This document shows, piece after piece, positions 23,663-35,000 of a stretch of 64,000 nt of DNA. The stretch is from Bimastos eiseni (lineage: Eukaryota; Annelida; Clitellata; Crassiclitellata; Lumbricidae): assembly GCA_959347315.1 (NCBI GenBank), contig OY365807.1, positions 14,754,874-14,818,873 of the forward strand. The letters are read 5' to 3'. The notes beneath the pieces were generated by a model. That model was not told the DNA's origin. It made no database searches and worked only from the letters and a program-made list of their open reading frames with translations. A program made the position numbers and the translations under genes. The first letter of the stretch is position 1. Every line of letters begins with the position of its first letter.

Positions 23663-23934
23663 GCTACAAGTGGAAATAATGAATAAGAATATTCGGATGA
23701 AATATGACCAAGCAAAGTTCAATTCAGGTGAAACTGTGAAACCTGTCCTAATACATAAACATAATGTAAACATAGATACATACATACACAGTTACATAAA
23801 ATAATTCTGATGCCCCGCAAAAGTCACGGTGACGTCACGCTAACCCATATCTATGCGCTAACCGACATCTTAAGTTTAAGGCATCAACGAAGTTAGTATG
23901 TTAAGTCATAGCACCGTCATAAAAAAAATAGAGC

Positions 23935-24040
23935 CGATGTGGGGGGCACTTAGCACCAAAACTGGGGTTGCCCCAGTTTTAAAACTGTGAGACCGGTGCC
24001 CCTCTGTCTCCCGCTTGTTACGCCTCTGGTCGGACACGGC
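23935..24040. mobile_element. Probable worn hAT-type MITE fragment
   Basis: A GGGGGGCACTTAGCACCAAA block, CCCCAGTTTTAAAACT and TTACGCCTCTG resemble the right half of the 18742 family (GGCATTGAGCACTAAACC, CCCCAGTTTTGAAACT, TTACACCCCTG). Confidence 0.55.
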
Positions 24041-24302
24041 GCCGACATTGGTGTAGGGCTATTGGCCCACCCACAGTGTAGGCGATTGAATAACGTTCTA
24101 GTTGTGGTCGACCTACATGTATTTACGTTGCATGCAGGCATATAATAAATAAAGAAGTGACGGCCGTGGGTATGAAGTCAATGGCCTAGCGACTGCATTT
24201 TCTTAGGCCTTCGCACAATGACTTCCTCGCTGTCTGATTTTCCCACATGATGACGCACGGTTATTAGCTGTGCTAACTACGTCCACAGAGGAAACAGAAA
24301 TT

Positions 24303-24386
24303 TTTAAGTTGATGGGGATTTGAACCCAAAACTCTCGATTGATAGTCCAGAAGACAACCGTTGGCTATTCCACTTATTATTTGATA
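24303..24386 (-). repeat. tRNA-like sequence or SINE head
   Basis: On the minus strand, TAGCCAACGG (A-box-like) lies about 45 bases before GGGTTCAAATCCCC (B box with a paired T stem). The acceptor stem does not close cleanly and there is no anticodon I trust, so this is more likely a tRNA-derived remnant than a working tRNA. Confidence 0.4.
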
Positions 24387-24779
24387 TTATATTATCAGGT
24401 CATATTTTTTTGCCCACCAAGTACGTCTATAATGAGCAGGGCTAATGGAAATTCAGTGTAAATCACGGTAATCACGGATGTCGTTTTCGGCACATGACTG
24501 TGGTTTTCGTCAAATGCAGTCGTCAAATGCAGTGTTTGTATCAGAATAATCAGATACCCAAAAAATATGACAGAGGTCTCGCAAAGTTACATAAAAAAAA
24601 CAATTTAAATCAGTCAATGTAGGCCTAACAGCTCTGTGCAACTCAGTTACCCTGGTTTAAATTGCAACCGTAGTAGTAGCCTAATTAGTATAAAATGTAT
24701 CTCAGATTCGCAATGAAACGACCGGCTTCATTGCGAGGGACGTGCTGGGCAGTAGGAACGTAACATGCAGACGACGGTT

Positions 24780-25165
24780 TCTTATTTTGCACAAGTTCGT
24801 AATCGCAACTTAATACTTCTTAAGCGTTTGGAGCGGGTTTTGCGTGCGGCCGCTCGACTGATCGGTGGGATTCCCAGAACAGGTCAAGTATCAGAGTAGG
24901 GCCTACATGCGGAATATCCTGCATTGGTTGCCTCTACCCCAGCGCATTTTTTGTAGGGCATCTGCCTTAGTTTGGCGCTGCCTTGGCGGTACTGCACCTG
25001 TCTATTTGCAGGAGCTATGTCGCCCTATCATGCCAGTAGTGGTCGACGACCACTTCGCTCTGCCGTTCATGGCGACCTAATCGTCCCTTTGGCACGCACT
25101 TCTATAATGCAGAATCGGGCTTTCTCAGTCGTGGGACCTACTATCTGGAAGGGACAATTTTGTTG
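24780..25165 (+). mobile_element. LINE remnant, C-terminal end (L2/CR1-like)
   Basis: The plus strand encodes LLKRLERVLRAAARLIGGIP, then a stop, then MRNILHWLPLPQRIF, ALVWRCLGGTAPVYLQELC, and (one frame away) LRSAVHGDLIVPLARTS, RAFSVVGPTIW. This is the conserved block downstream of RT. The match stops abruptly at about 25160, next to the start of the provirus remnant. Confidence 0.8.
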
Positions 25166-25252
25166 CGATGCGAGTCGGTTCGCATATGAAGATTATTATT
25201 TAGATCAGCGTCATACTTGTAAAAGAGTCAAGCACGACATATTCGACGAAGT

Positions 25253-25468
25253 ATGGCATTCGTTCATCCTCAGTCTTGTGAATGCACAAAGAGTGAATTG
25301 GATCTCTTTATCGTACCTAAAACTCAGACTAGTATTGAATCTGGAACGTTTGTTGAATATAATCCTATAAGTACTATTTCACAAAGTACACCGATAGAAT
25401 TTAGCATTACTGGTGCTGGCCAAGACTATCTCGACTTGTCAAGTACCCAATTATATGTCAGGGCTTAA
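25253..25468 (+). pseudogene. Major capsid protein, N-terminal stub
   Basis: The first 71 residues match, from memory, the start of the family represented by C. elegans F54H12.2, the double-jelly-roll capsid candidate of animal Maverick-like elements (opening MAFVHPQS, then SELDLF and a GQDYLDL-like motif). The family protein is several hundred residues long. Here the frame stops at the join with the integrase stub near 25466, so the jelly rolls are lost and no capsid can be made. Confidence 0.75.
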
Positions 25469-25726
25469 AAGATATTTATTCTTGTCATTATATTTCGACA
25501 ATGCAGAAAGATCGGCCAAATCTGCCTGCCATAAATCATCAATACCAGCAGTGAAAGTTTTTCTACGTCTAAAAGTCAACCTAACAGGTTTATGTAAAGT
25601 ATATGCATCAGTTTTCTGTAACCAAGATCTAACGTCACTACTCTTAACTTGTCCTTTTATGTGTCTCTTAAACGACTCCACGCCACCAAAACTGCCTGGA
25701 TGCCTTGGATCAAAATAGGAATCCAT
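25451..25726 (-). pseudogene. Retroviral-type integrase, N-terminal stub
   Basis: The 91 residues match the start of the transposon integrase family represented by C. elegans F54H12.3. They include YTLHKPVR, the basic RRRK segment and WQADL, whose Asp is the first residue of the DDE catalytic triad. The frame ends within the YLL motif that precedes the next core strand, so the second Asp and the Glu are gone. Its start codon overlaps the stop of the upstream gene. It faces the capsid stub, and both are cut at the same point. Confidence 0.8.
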
Positions 25727-26382
25727 TAGTAAGGTTCCCAGTTGAACTGTTTTCTCAGCCTTCTGCGACCGCGACTCGAAGCAACTGTGCCGTTTTCGTC
25801 ATGTTCGGTGTTAATATATTTCCATCTCTCGTCGTTGCCGATCAATTCGTGTGGAATGTTATACTTTTTCAAAGCGTCCGCAAGATGGCGCCAACCAGTG
25901 GGACTGGTTGTCGAGGTTCTTTTACGTAGTAAATCGTTGATCAAGTCGACAACATGAGTTTTAGCAATAGTTGTATTCTTCAGAACGAGTTCTCCCTTTT
26001 CACTCCAATTTATGTCCGGATTGGTTTTAATATGGATCAAAAGACGTGAAGCTTGAGATTTCCACTTCTTCGGAACAGTCTCCAGAACGAGAGACTCTAT
26101 ATTATTAGAATCTTTTAGAACGAGAGGCTCGACCTTCGCAACATTGATCGCTTCAGATGCATCTGTGGATTTAAATTTTTTCACCACACTAGGTTTATCG
26201 ATTGTTAAATAACGACTTAAACTGTTTGAATAAAGTTTGGCTTTCTCGTCGTCGGCAATGTTTCTGTGCAATATCTCATAAATTTCTCCATACAATTTCG
26301 ATAGAGTTTTATCCAACATGCTTTCCTTAAATTTCTCAATTTGTCTCGGTTCTACTAGAACCATCTTCTTCGTATATTCCAT
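25726..26382 (-). CDS. Conserved provirus protein of unknown function
   Basis: 218 codons, apparently intact, ATG at 26382. It opens with TKKMVLVEPRQ, has a helical acidic/basic N-terminal third, a middle linker, and a C-terminal segment of about 80 residues with SPTGWRHLADALKKYNIP, ending in a short RGRRRLRK basic patch. I recall similar proteins beside the ATPase and capsid genes of other animal Polinton-like elements but no assigned role. The survival of a 218-codon frame beside truncated genes suggests the damage to the element is recent. Confidence 0.7.
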   Translation of the reverse strand: MEYTKKMVLVEPRQIEKFKESMLDKTLSKLYGEIYEILHRNIADDEKAKLYSNSLSRYLTIDKPSVVKKFKSTDASEAINVAKVEPLVLKDSNNIESLVLETVPKKWKSQASRLLIHIKTNPDINWSEKGELVLKNTTIAKTHVVDLINDLLRKRTSTTSPTGWRHLADALKKYNIPHELIGNDERWKYINTEHDENGTVASSRGRRRLRKQFNWEPY

Positions 26383-26386
26383 ACTA

Positions 26387-26743
26387 CTATGTGCCTGAAT
26401 TTAAAAATGAACCTAAGAATGAAAGCACTGGAGTAAGTAGTGCACCGAGGAATCCACCTCTCTGTACTATTCTCTTTTTAACTGTAATGCGAGTTTTCTT
26501 GGATACTAAATTTCTTAGCTTCTTCTTAAACCGACTGAGTTTACTCTTCTGAGGGCTAGTGAGCGAAACATTGGCTCTTAATACATTCTTTGCACATTCA
26601 CATATGCAACATAAGAGATTCTCGTTACAATTCTTCAAAATACTTTTCCTTACTTTAACTGAGGCTTGCTTCAGCAGTCTCAACTTGGCTAAGTACTTCT
26701 TTAGTCTGGAAGAAATTTTAGGCGAATGACAACATGTCTGCAT
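26387..26743 (-). CDS. Small basic virion-core-like protein (adenovirus pX-like)
   Basis: 118 codons, strongly basic (Lys/Arg clusters over residues 10-35 and 60-90), a Cys cluster near 42-50, then an RGG motif and a hydrophobic tail (GALLTPVLSFLGSFL). A basic body with a short hydrophobic C-terminus after GG is the layout of pX/mu-type core proteins in adenoviruses and adintoviruses. It sits directly after the packaging ATPase, 4 bp before the next gene. The assignment is by composition and position, not by strong sequence identity. Confidence 0.55.
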   Translation of the reverse strand: MQTCCHSPKISSRLKKYLAKLRLLKQASVKVRKSILKNCNENLLCCICECAKNVLRANVSLTSPQKSKLSRFKKKLRNLVSKKTRITVKKRIVQRGGFLGALLTPVLSFLGSFLNSGT

Positions 26744-27387
26744 GTTCGACTATTTATATTCACTTTCGAACATAAACATAATGAGTCTCTCCTGGAAATA
26801 TGCTTGTTCTTAATCTGCATCTCATCTGTATCGGGCCTAAGATCGACCAACAGGTAGCCAAATGGACCCATAGTTGCATCTTTGAAAGCTTCGAGCATAA
26901 ACTGTGACTGACCAGAAAACATCTGTCTAGCTAAATTTGCAACCTGTGTGGAATCTCTAACATTTTTTAATAGAACCAAATATTGGGCATTGAGACTTAT
27001 AGTTCCGGTATGTTTGCCTTTGTAAAATAGGTTTTGAGTCAGGTATAGCACTGAAACGTTTCTATGGTGACTTATCTTTGTGAATATTTTGGTCACTCGT
27101 TCATCGGTTTCACTCATGAGGTCATCTAAAATAAGCCAGGTTCTGTCTCTTCCATCGAAAATGTTCAAGTCTGGAAGTCCTTCGTGAAATTGTATTTGTG
27201 GATATTTGTCAAATATTTCTTGATATATACCATAACACCATAGTACCTTGTCACCTGAAGGATTTATCATATGTTGTAAATTGTCAATAAATCGAAGTGT
27301 GAACTGAGTTTTACCACACCCGGAAGGTCCACTTATAATTGCAGAAAATGGATGTTGCCAGGTTGGATCCATCGTAGAGAATGACAA
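26701..27387 (-). CDS. A32/FtsK-like genome-packaging ATPase, frameshifted near its end
   Basis: Walker A is GPSGCGKT at residues 20-27, Walker B is WLILDD at 84-89, and an SVLYLTQNLF strand follows at 112-121. This is the order of A32-type ATPases that pump DNA into capsids of nucleocytoplasmic and Polinton-like viruses. The 228-codon frame runs on past a family-like PFGYLLVDLRPD. At about 26805 a one-base shift separates it from another frame whose stop lies at 26760-26762, 16 bp before the next gene, so the last dozen codons of the present frame are probably not original. The ATG is placed just before MSFSTMD; upstream is AT-rich. Confidence 0.85.
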   Translation of the reverse strand: MSFSTMDPTWQHPFSAIISGPSGCGKTQFTLRFIDNLQHMINPSGDKVLWCYGIYQEIFDKYPQIQFHEGLPDLNIFDGRDRTWLILDDLMSETDERVTKIFTKISHHRNVSVLYLTQNLFYKGKHTGTISLNAQYLVLLKNVRDSTQVANLARQMFSGQSQFMLEAFKDATMGPFGYLLVDLRPDTDEMQIKNKHISRRDSLCLCSKVNINSRTCRHVVIRLKFLPD

Positions 27388-27712
27388 ACCGAAGGTATGT
27401 CACATTTATATATATATTAAAACGAAACACATCAAAATATGTTTGAGCAACATTTTCAAGGTTCCACAGCAACCATATTAAATTGTATGATCTATCAAAC
27501 AACACGTCTAGAACATCGACATTCAGTTTTATAACAAGTTTTCACATAACATTTTGTGCTACAATGTCAAATGTCTCAGGATACGTCTCCACACAAAGTG
27601 AATGCTAGAGAAGAAAACATAAAAAGTTGGTTATATGAACAGTTTTGCACAAATATGACTTTCTATGAATTGACAGTTATATCATATATATTCTGACAGT
27701 TCCCAGAATTTG

Positions 27713-28032
27713 CTAGTTACACAGAGGACATGCACTTACAACATCTGCACATTCCTTACAGCAAACAATATGAGAGCATGGTAGTGACAATATTTGCACT
27801 TGAGACCAATTACATCGCATACAAATCATAGAAGATTGCAACTTGTCATTATGAGATTGAAGACGACGCTTCAGTTGATAAGCCCGCTTTTCTGCCAAAT
27901 TCTGTAAGTTTTGTGACTTCAATAGATGTTCCACGTTTTCATCACATTCTGCGGCACAGTATTGAGGTTCATCGTCATTTGCAATGTGACCATCGGTCGT
28001 CTAGTTTCCTCTTCGTCTTGTTCATGACACAT
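27713..28032 (-). pseudogene. IAP-like RING finger protein, probably frameshifted
   Basis: The C-terminal 40 residues form a C3HC4 RING: ICMRC, then LPCSHIVCCKEC, then ACPLC two residues from the stop. A RING at the extreme C-terminus preceded by a charged helix is typical of IAP/MDM2-type E3 ligases, which some large DNA viruses carry against host cell death. The open frame extends from 28000 (a TAG at 28001-28003) with no good ATG before the helix. An ATG at 28032 opens a short acidic frame one base out of phase, so a single shift near 27990-28010 is likely. It is the outermost gene of the element on this side. Confidence 0.65.
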
Positions 28033-28290
28033 TTTCTAAATTGAACCGTTCAATGATTGCTCGCATAAAATGCTTGTCACAATTCAAAAACAAATTATAG
28101 TGTATAAATATTGGTTCAATTCATCCCTTTCAAATACTATTTACAACTGTTGTATGCGAATGTCATATGAAGATGAGGTGTTTTGCAATTAGCATATTTC
28201 AAGAAATATCAACCTCTTGTAAAATTGCGACACCTGCCGAACGATGATTTAGCAGCAATATGGCGGTTTTGGGGTAGAGAAACCACAAAC

Positions 28291-28582
28291 AACGCACATG
28301 ACTTGACGCAACGCTTATGAATAAGCATGGGTCCTATACTTTGATTCTGTCTATGCTCTTTGTATAGTGTATATCATTACATAAACAGTGCCTACTGCTG
28401 ATGTAGCGCCTCTACGGAGCTTGACAGCAGAAAATAACGCATATGACTTGACGCAACGCTTATGAATAAGCAGAGGCCCTATACTTTGATTCTGTACATG
28501 CTCTTTGTATAGATCTTATGTCAACGCATGAACAGTGCTTACTGCTTATGTAGCGCCTCTACAGAACTTGACAGCAGAAAAT
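28291..28582. repeat. Tandem duplication, period 145 bp
   Basis: AACGCACATGACTTGACGCA at 28291 recurs as AACGCATATGACTTGACGCA at 28436. The two units share TTGATTCTGT, GCTCTTTGTATAG, GTAGCGCCTCTAC and TTGACAGCAGAAAAT with about 10-15 percent difference. No terminal repeats are visible. Confidence 0.92.
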
Positions 28583-29134
28583 TTATAAATGATTTCATAT
28601 GTAAATAAAATACGGCGCTTTCTGCCTCTATATCATATTTGTAAGCTGTTCGTTTAGCATGTTTGCACTGGCGCGTGTGTTTGTTTGTGTGTGAGTCAGT
28701 GTGACATCGATGATAACAAACTGGACTATATGTGAATACATGTAAGCTTGTGGTGATGGAATAAATATTAAAGTAAGAGGTCAATGAATTTGGGCAAAGG
28801 AGTGGACACTTCTGTGCAGTCAGGTCACTCTAATACATGTTATGGAGATGGACTGTTCGCTGGCTTGTAAAGATTGTAGTGATAGAATATATATTTGGGA
28901 TCTAAGATCAGTTATCTTGGTCAAATGAGTGAACACTTGAGTGCACACGTTTGCATATCTATGTGAACAGGTAGCTATGGCTGTATGTGTGTATATGTCT
29001 GTCAATCATATAGCATTTACACATCGCCTATTAATACACTAGACCAATGAGAGATGGAAGGAGGGGTGCCAGCAGGGTACAACCACTAAGCTCCACCCAC
29101 TATGACGTCATTATGCATATTGATTCATAGTAAG

Positions 29135-29244
29135 GTACTGATTGTAGGACAGAGTGATGTCCTAGTAGCCACCCTGATACTAAGACAGATCTGTCCTATT
29201 ATCAGGGTGGGTGCTAGGACATCACTCTGTCCTACTATCAGTAC
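29135..29244. repeat. 110 bp near-perfect palindrome
   Basis: Two 55 bp arms meet at AGATCT (29187-29192) with only a few mismatches. Each arm also holds the smaller inverted motif GGACAGAGTGATGTCC. It is short for a transposon; it may be a collapsed foldback MITE or a structured non-coding RNA gene. Target duplication not evident. Confidence 0.9.
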
Positions 29245-29249
29245 TTACT

Positions 29250-30095
29250 CATCTATTATCGTTATTAAAGAATATGCTTAATTTACTTATTTATTTATAA
29301 TATAAATGAACATGTTATCTATGCTGGACAAACGAAATGTCGTCATAGTTGCGTCAGCGTATTGACCTTTTGTTGCGGCGTAGATCTCGAAGACGGTTGA
29401 ATTCCGGAATTTTGCGAAATTTTCGCAAATCTGCATCGCCAACTTCTGTTTCGATTGAATTTTCGTCGAGAAGTAGCAAGTAGACTTAACAAATTTCAAA
29501 ACAACGATTTCTTATCGAATGTTTTTAGTTTGGAGATCAAATTATCGATCTTAAGCTACAAATTTTGATGCTATTATGTTATTTGCCATTTAGACCTGTC
29601 GATGATACTTTATAACTAGGCCTACTGGAGTAGGCTTAAAAAAATTGATTTCATATTTTACTAAATGTTAGCAAATTTAACTCTCTCTCCTTAGTTAATC
29701 TGTTTTCTGTTGTGAAGGCCTATTGTTTTCACTCTTTCTCTTATCTTATTTCTACATGGACGTGTTCTTGTCTTCGAGTAGCCTAGGCCTAATTAGATGT
29801 TCGAACATTAATTGTAGACTGAAGAGAAGATTGAATTGAACATATTTTTAGTGCCTAATGAAATGGGCTATTGATAATAAGTTAACTGTGCTGTCCAGTG
29901 TGATAATATCATTAATATGTTAATATTCAACATGTCAATTTTCATTTTACCCGCACTACAGGTTAGGTTAGAAATCCTGACCATTTTTGAGATCCTGGAT
30001 CACTCGATCCTTTAGTTTGTATTTGTCTATTTTGTAATCCTCTATCGCTGGTCACGACTTTTGAAGACCCGGTGCTAGGAACTTACAGCATTGGT
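29250..30095. other. AT-rich intergenic, no supported gene
   Basis: Only short, motif-free open frames on either strand. Confidence 0.5.
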
Positions 30096-31165
30096 TCCTA
30101 TGAGGTCGTTTTATTCTAGCCATAACCCAAGTATTTTCAAAGAAACAATTTGAGCTTCAGAGTGCCAGACGATGGTAGCTCCAAGTTAGCAAAAATAAGT
30201 TGCTATACTTGACCTAATTTAAATACATTACAATCTTTACAATGTTTCCATCGAGACCTGTACGTGATGCCGTCAACCGCTGGTCGTGTGAAGCTCTTCA
30301 TTCGAAGGATCTCAATTCCAGTCAGGATCAACTGCAATGATTCGGTTGACAGACTGTCCTACAAGCAGCTAGGTTAGTTTCAGTTTCTACTTTCTATGAA
30401 GGTTTGCGACTTATCCGGAGTTGATAGAGATGGGCATGGTCACTTAATTGGCGATGGACAGACGATTGGTTGCTGACAAAATCGTCAGGTCGGTATGAAG
30501 ATGCTAAGTAGCGGGATGTCAATTAAGATAATGAGACACACAGCAATTTCTGTCTTGTCTGCCTGTCTCTTTGTTATTTCTCTTCCTCTTGTCTTAAGTT
30601 TGCTTATAGCTATAGCTCAATTTTTTCTCTTCTTTGATCTACTGACCTCATTTTCTCTCCTTCTTGTGCCCAAAATTTTGTCGTAGGTCTGGCTGAACCA
30701 GATTTTTCACAAAAGCTTTTGACAACATATCCCTATGCTTTGCCATAGAAAAATTTCGTTGGCATATTGCAGCTCGGTTAAGTAATAAAGTTACTGTTTG
30801 CTCTTTTTCAATCTATGCTAGGCGACTCCACGTCTTTCTCTCACTGTCATCTAGCACACTCCTTTTCTTGCTTTGCAACGTTATGCACTATTTTGTCTTT
30901 TAGAACTTGCCGGAAACCATCAAAGACGACTTATCACCTCAGATGTCGTGGGACGAGGGCGAGAAGGAACGGGCAATGGAAAGAGGAAACGAGTGGACGT
31001 GGGGATCCGTTGCCCAATATGCAGAGGTCTATAGTATACTGAGTAAGTTTTAATCTTAAGAGTTTTAACTCTTTCGACTTGATTACCCAGAATTGTCTGT
31101 GAGGAAAAAAAGCAATGGGAAACCACCTCATTCTGCTCAACCCCGGGTAGCATATGGAAGCAGAG

Positions 31166-31621
<456 letters not shown>

Positions 31622-32076
31622 GATTGTTTCGTTGCCTTCTATCTCCATTCTCAGTGCATTCTCTGTGTTTTTCACTTCAGTCTCACTGCCATGCTCTCAG
31701 TTTTATTCTAAATCGCCTTTCGAATTTTCTTTTTGTCTTACTGTTCACTTACTTTGGTCAGTTCTGGTATACGTCAGTTTAAGATCCGTGTATCCTCCTT
31801 TGGTTAAATTCTGATGATTAATTGCCTACATATGTAGACAATTCAATACGAACAAGTATCATCTGAATGCACAGACGAAAAGAGAATGGCACACCCTATA
31901 AAAATCTGCTGTAAACTGTAATCGTCAACTTCTCAAAACTTCTAAAGCACCACTCGAAATCCAAACGCAGGAACCAGATTATTGAAGAACGCTGCATTGT
32001 TTCAGAGGCGTTGAATGAAAATGTCGCATTTAGTCTGAAATGAGGAGACTAAGGTGTTGGAAGCTAGTTAGATGTC

Positions 32077-35000
32077 TGTGGCGTTCTGCCGCCCGAGCGC
32101 CTGCCTAGCGCTAACGGACGGTGTCGACTCCAGCTTGCGAACACGTCTGAAGTCGCCCGAGTCACTTTCTTACCAAATCTCAATGCCAAACGGTTACTCT
32201 CTATATCTACCAGGATGTTCACTATCACCAAGCAAGATTAGGGACGGGTTTCTTCTCCAAGAAAGGTAACACGGCTCGCATTAGTAACGAGGTCTGACTC
32301 TGCCTATTCCGCGGTCGCCGGATGGGCAACGTTCTGAGGATGGCCGTACTCAAAACAGGGTTCATAATCATACCGGCAGAAGTCTTCCTCGCCTTGCATA
32401 CCTTCCAAGCTACTAGCCTCGTCTTCCTCTACCTGATGTCGTACCGTTCAGCATCTTGTGACTCTGAAACTATCGCCATTTAGGGACACCAAACGTTCTC
32501 TTAAGTTACGAGGTTCAGACATATTTGAAACAAGTCCATAAGCCATTTCGGCCTATACAATTATCGGTAGCTAAATCCAACGTCTTATACTCTTAGACAT
32601 TACTGTCCCCAACTCTCTAACCTCTGTCGTCCTAGACACACCAGTCTCGCAGCTCTTCGTCATATCATGCTAGACACTTAGCTATCACGTCTTCTGCTCA
32701 ACACGTATCTCTCGATCTATTTCCGTGTATGGCATAAACGGCCGCACACGTATATTTAGTCATGCACATTTGACTGATTAAGTTCCCGTCCTCTGTGTTA
32801 GCAGTTACCCACCAACACTGATATATTCTGCTTCGATAAAAATGACACTGGCATGGTATTCACGGACACTGATAGCGAAGGTCTTCTGTCTATAACCTTC
32901 GCTATCTGCACACAGATCTTCGATCCGACCTACGCACGAGGGGGCCCGACCTCGCACTTTAGTCATCTCTCAGAACTGTGTGTGACGACAAACAACCATG
33001 TATTCACCTGGGTACCCGATTACCCAAACATACTCGTATCGATCACTTCGATCAGACACGCAAGTAGATACACTTCGGGAAAACGGGAGGAGTATCTATG
33101 ACCAACGTAGGTAGCCAACAGTAATATTTACGCATCGATCAATTCTTGGTCTGCTTACTATCTTTACCCTGGGTTCCGACTGCCCAGACTTTCACGTCGG
33201 CCTCTTGGCCCATTTCCGTGTGTGGCATACTGGCCTCACACGCATAAGTTATCAGGCACACGATTTACCGTCCTCTGCGTTGGCAATTGTCCGCCAACAC
33301 CGTAATATATTCTGATACTCGGGAAACCGGGAGGAGTAACTATGACCAACGTAGGTAACAAACAAGAGTATCTATCGAACGACTATAAAGCCATCAAGAA
33401 GAGTTACTTGACTAGTAACCTGAAAGTATCAATCGGCACCAGTGTTTTCTCTTGTTTGTCACGTGCTCTTCTAACGTGTTCACCCTCCACGTGTAATTCC
33501 AGCGGGTCCTTCGGGAATTTCCCCGATATTTCTATCGAACGTATTCAATGGGGAACTTTTCCCGTATGTGCCAACTCTCCACCGGCAGCTCTCTCGGTTT
33601 GTACGGCTGCTACTGCGGAAATCTACTCGGCTTGTATTTCTTGCGGCCACCCGAATTTTCATGTCTCCGACAACCTGGAGAAAACGGGAGGAGTATCTAT
33701 GACCGAACTAGGTAGCCAACAAGTATATTCCTCGGCCTGCTTGCATCTGTCATATACTTTAATATCCGATCACCCAGACTCTCACATGTCTTTTAACTCT
33801 CATCGACTGCATTTATTCATCCCATCGTAGGAACATATTTGTATTCGTCACCTAGAGATCTGACCAACGGTAATGCACCAACTCTCGTTTCTCAGACTCG
33901 ATTCTCTCACAGGCACCTGAGGTAAGTGTCACCACGTTACCTCTATGTTTCACACAGACCTGTATTATTATAATCACTTTCTCTGAAGCAATTGTACTCT
34001 GTCTCTTATACACTGGAACGAACCACTGGCAAATCTTTCGAGGAAATCCTCGAAAGAAGATTATGTAGTTAGATCTACAAGAAGAAATTAGTAGACGCCT
34101 CGCGGGGAAACCGCGAGCCAAGATATTGCAACTAGACACACAAGTGAATAGATTTCTGGAAAACGAGAGGAGTAAGTGTGACCGACCTAAGTAGCCAACA
34201 AGAAGAGTTACCGAAAGATCGCAAGACAATAAAGAAGACATACTGCGGGGACACCGCAAGTACAGATATTACGTTTAGTAACTCAAGTAAAGATACGCGG
34301 GGAAACCGCGACCTAAGACATTGCGATCAGACACGCAAATCAACAGATTGCTGGTAAACGAGAGGAGTAAGTATGACCACCGTTAGGTAGCCAAGCATAG
34401 ATATTTACGGAAAACCGTAAATAGAAAGAATATGCGGAGACGCCCACAATTGATCAGGTTTTCGGCACCAAAGGGAACTTTCCCTGTATCTAACGCAACA
34501 ATGGGGTCACCCTCCCCGTATTTATCGAATGTATTCATGTTTTCCAGTATTTGTCAACGGCTTCTCCGGTATCTCTCAGTCAGTTTCCAACGGCTTCACG
34601 GGTCCGCCCTCCCCGTCTTTTAACCAACGTGTACACTGGGGAATTCTTCCCGTAAATTGTCTCAACAGTCGCCATAATCTGTCTCGATGTAGCGTTCGGT
34701 TGCTCGGGGCTTTACCCGATCTCTATTTCTCACGGCCACCGACGGGGTCACGTATCCGACAACCGGCTGGTATTCCCGAGGAGTAACTATGACCGATCTA
34801 GGTAGCCAACCAGAATATTTCTCGGCCACCTGAACTCTCACGGTCTGCACGGTCGGGGATTTTTCCCGGTCTATCTCTCTGTCGGCCGCCGAGGCCTCTC
34901 TCGATATCTGCGTCGGTCCCTTCTGGGACTCACCCAGTCTGTATCACTCACGGGCACCAACGGGGTCACCATCTTCCCCGTATTTCCGAACAGACCTGTC

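Larger units (their letters stand above)
25166..28032. mobile_element. Polinton/adintovirus-like provirus remnant
   Basis: Six genes lie with viral packing: a capsid stub (plus) facing five minus-strand genes. Spacings are tight: integrase ATG overlaps the preceding stop in a TAATG, the next two genes are 4 bp apart, and the ATPase family-typical stop is 16 bp before the core-protein start. The gene set (packaging ATPase, core-like protein, capsid, retroviral-type integrase) matches Maverick/adintovirus-type elements. No B-family DNA polymerase, protease or penton gene is present, and I could not find the terminal inverted repeats. The edges given are only the limits of recognisable genes. 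Confidence 0.85.
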
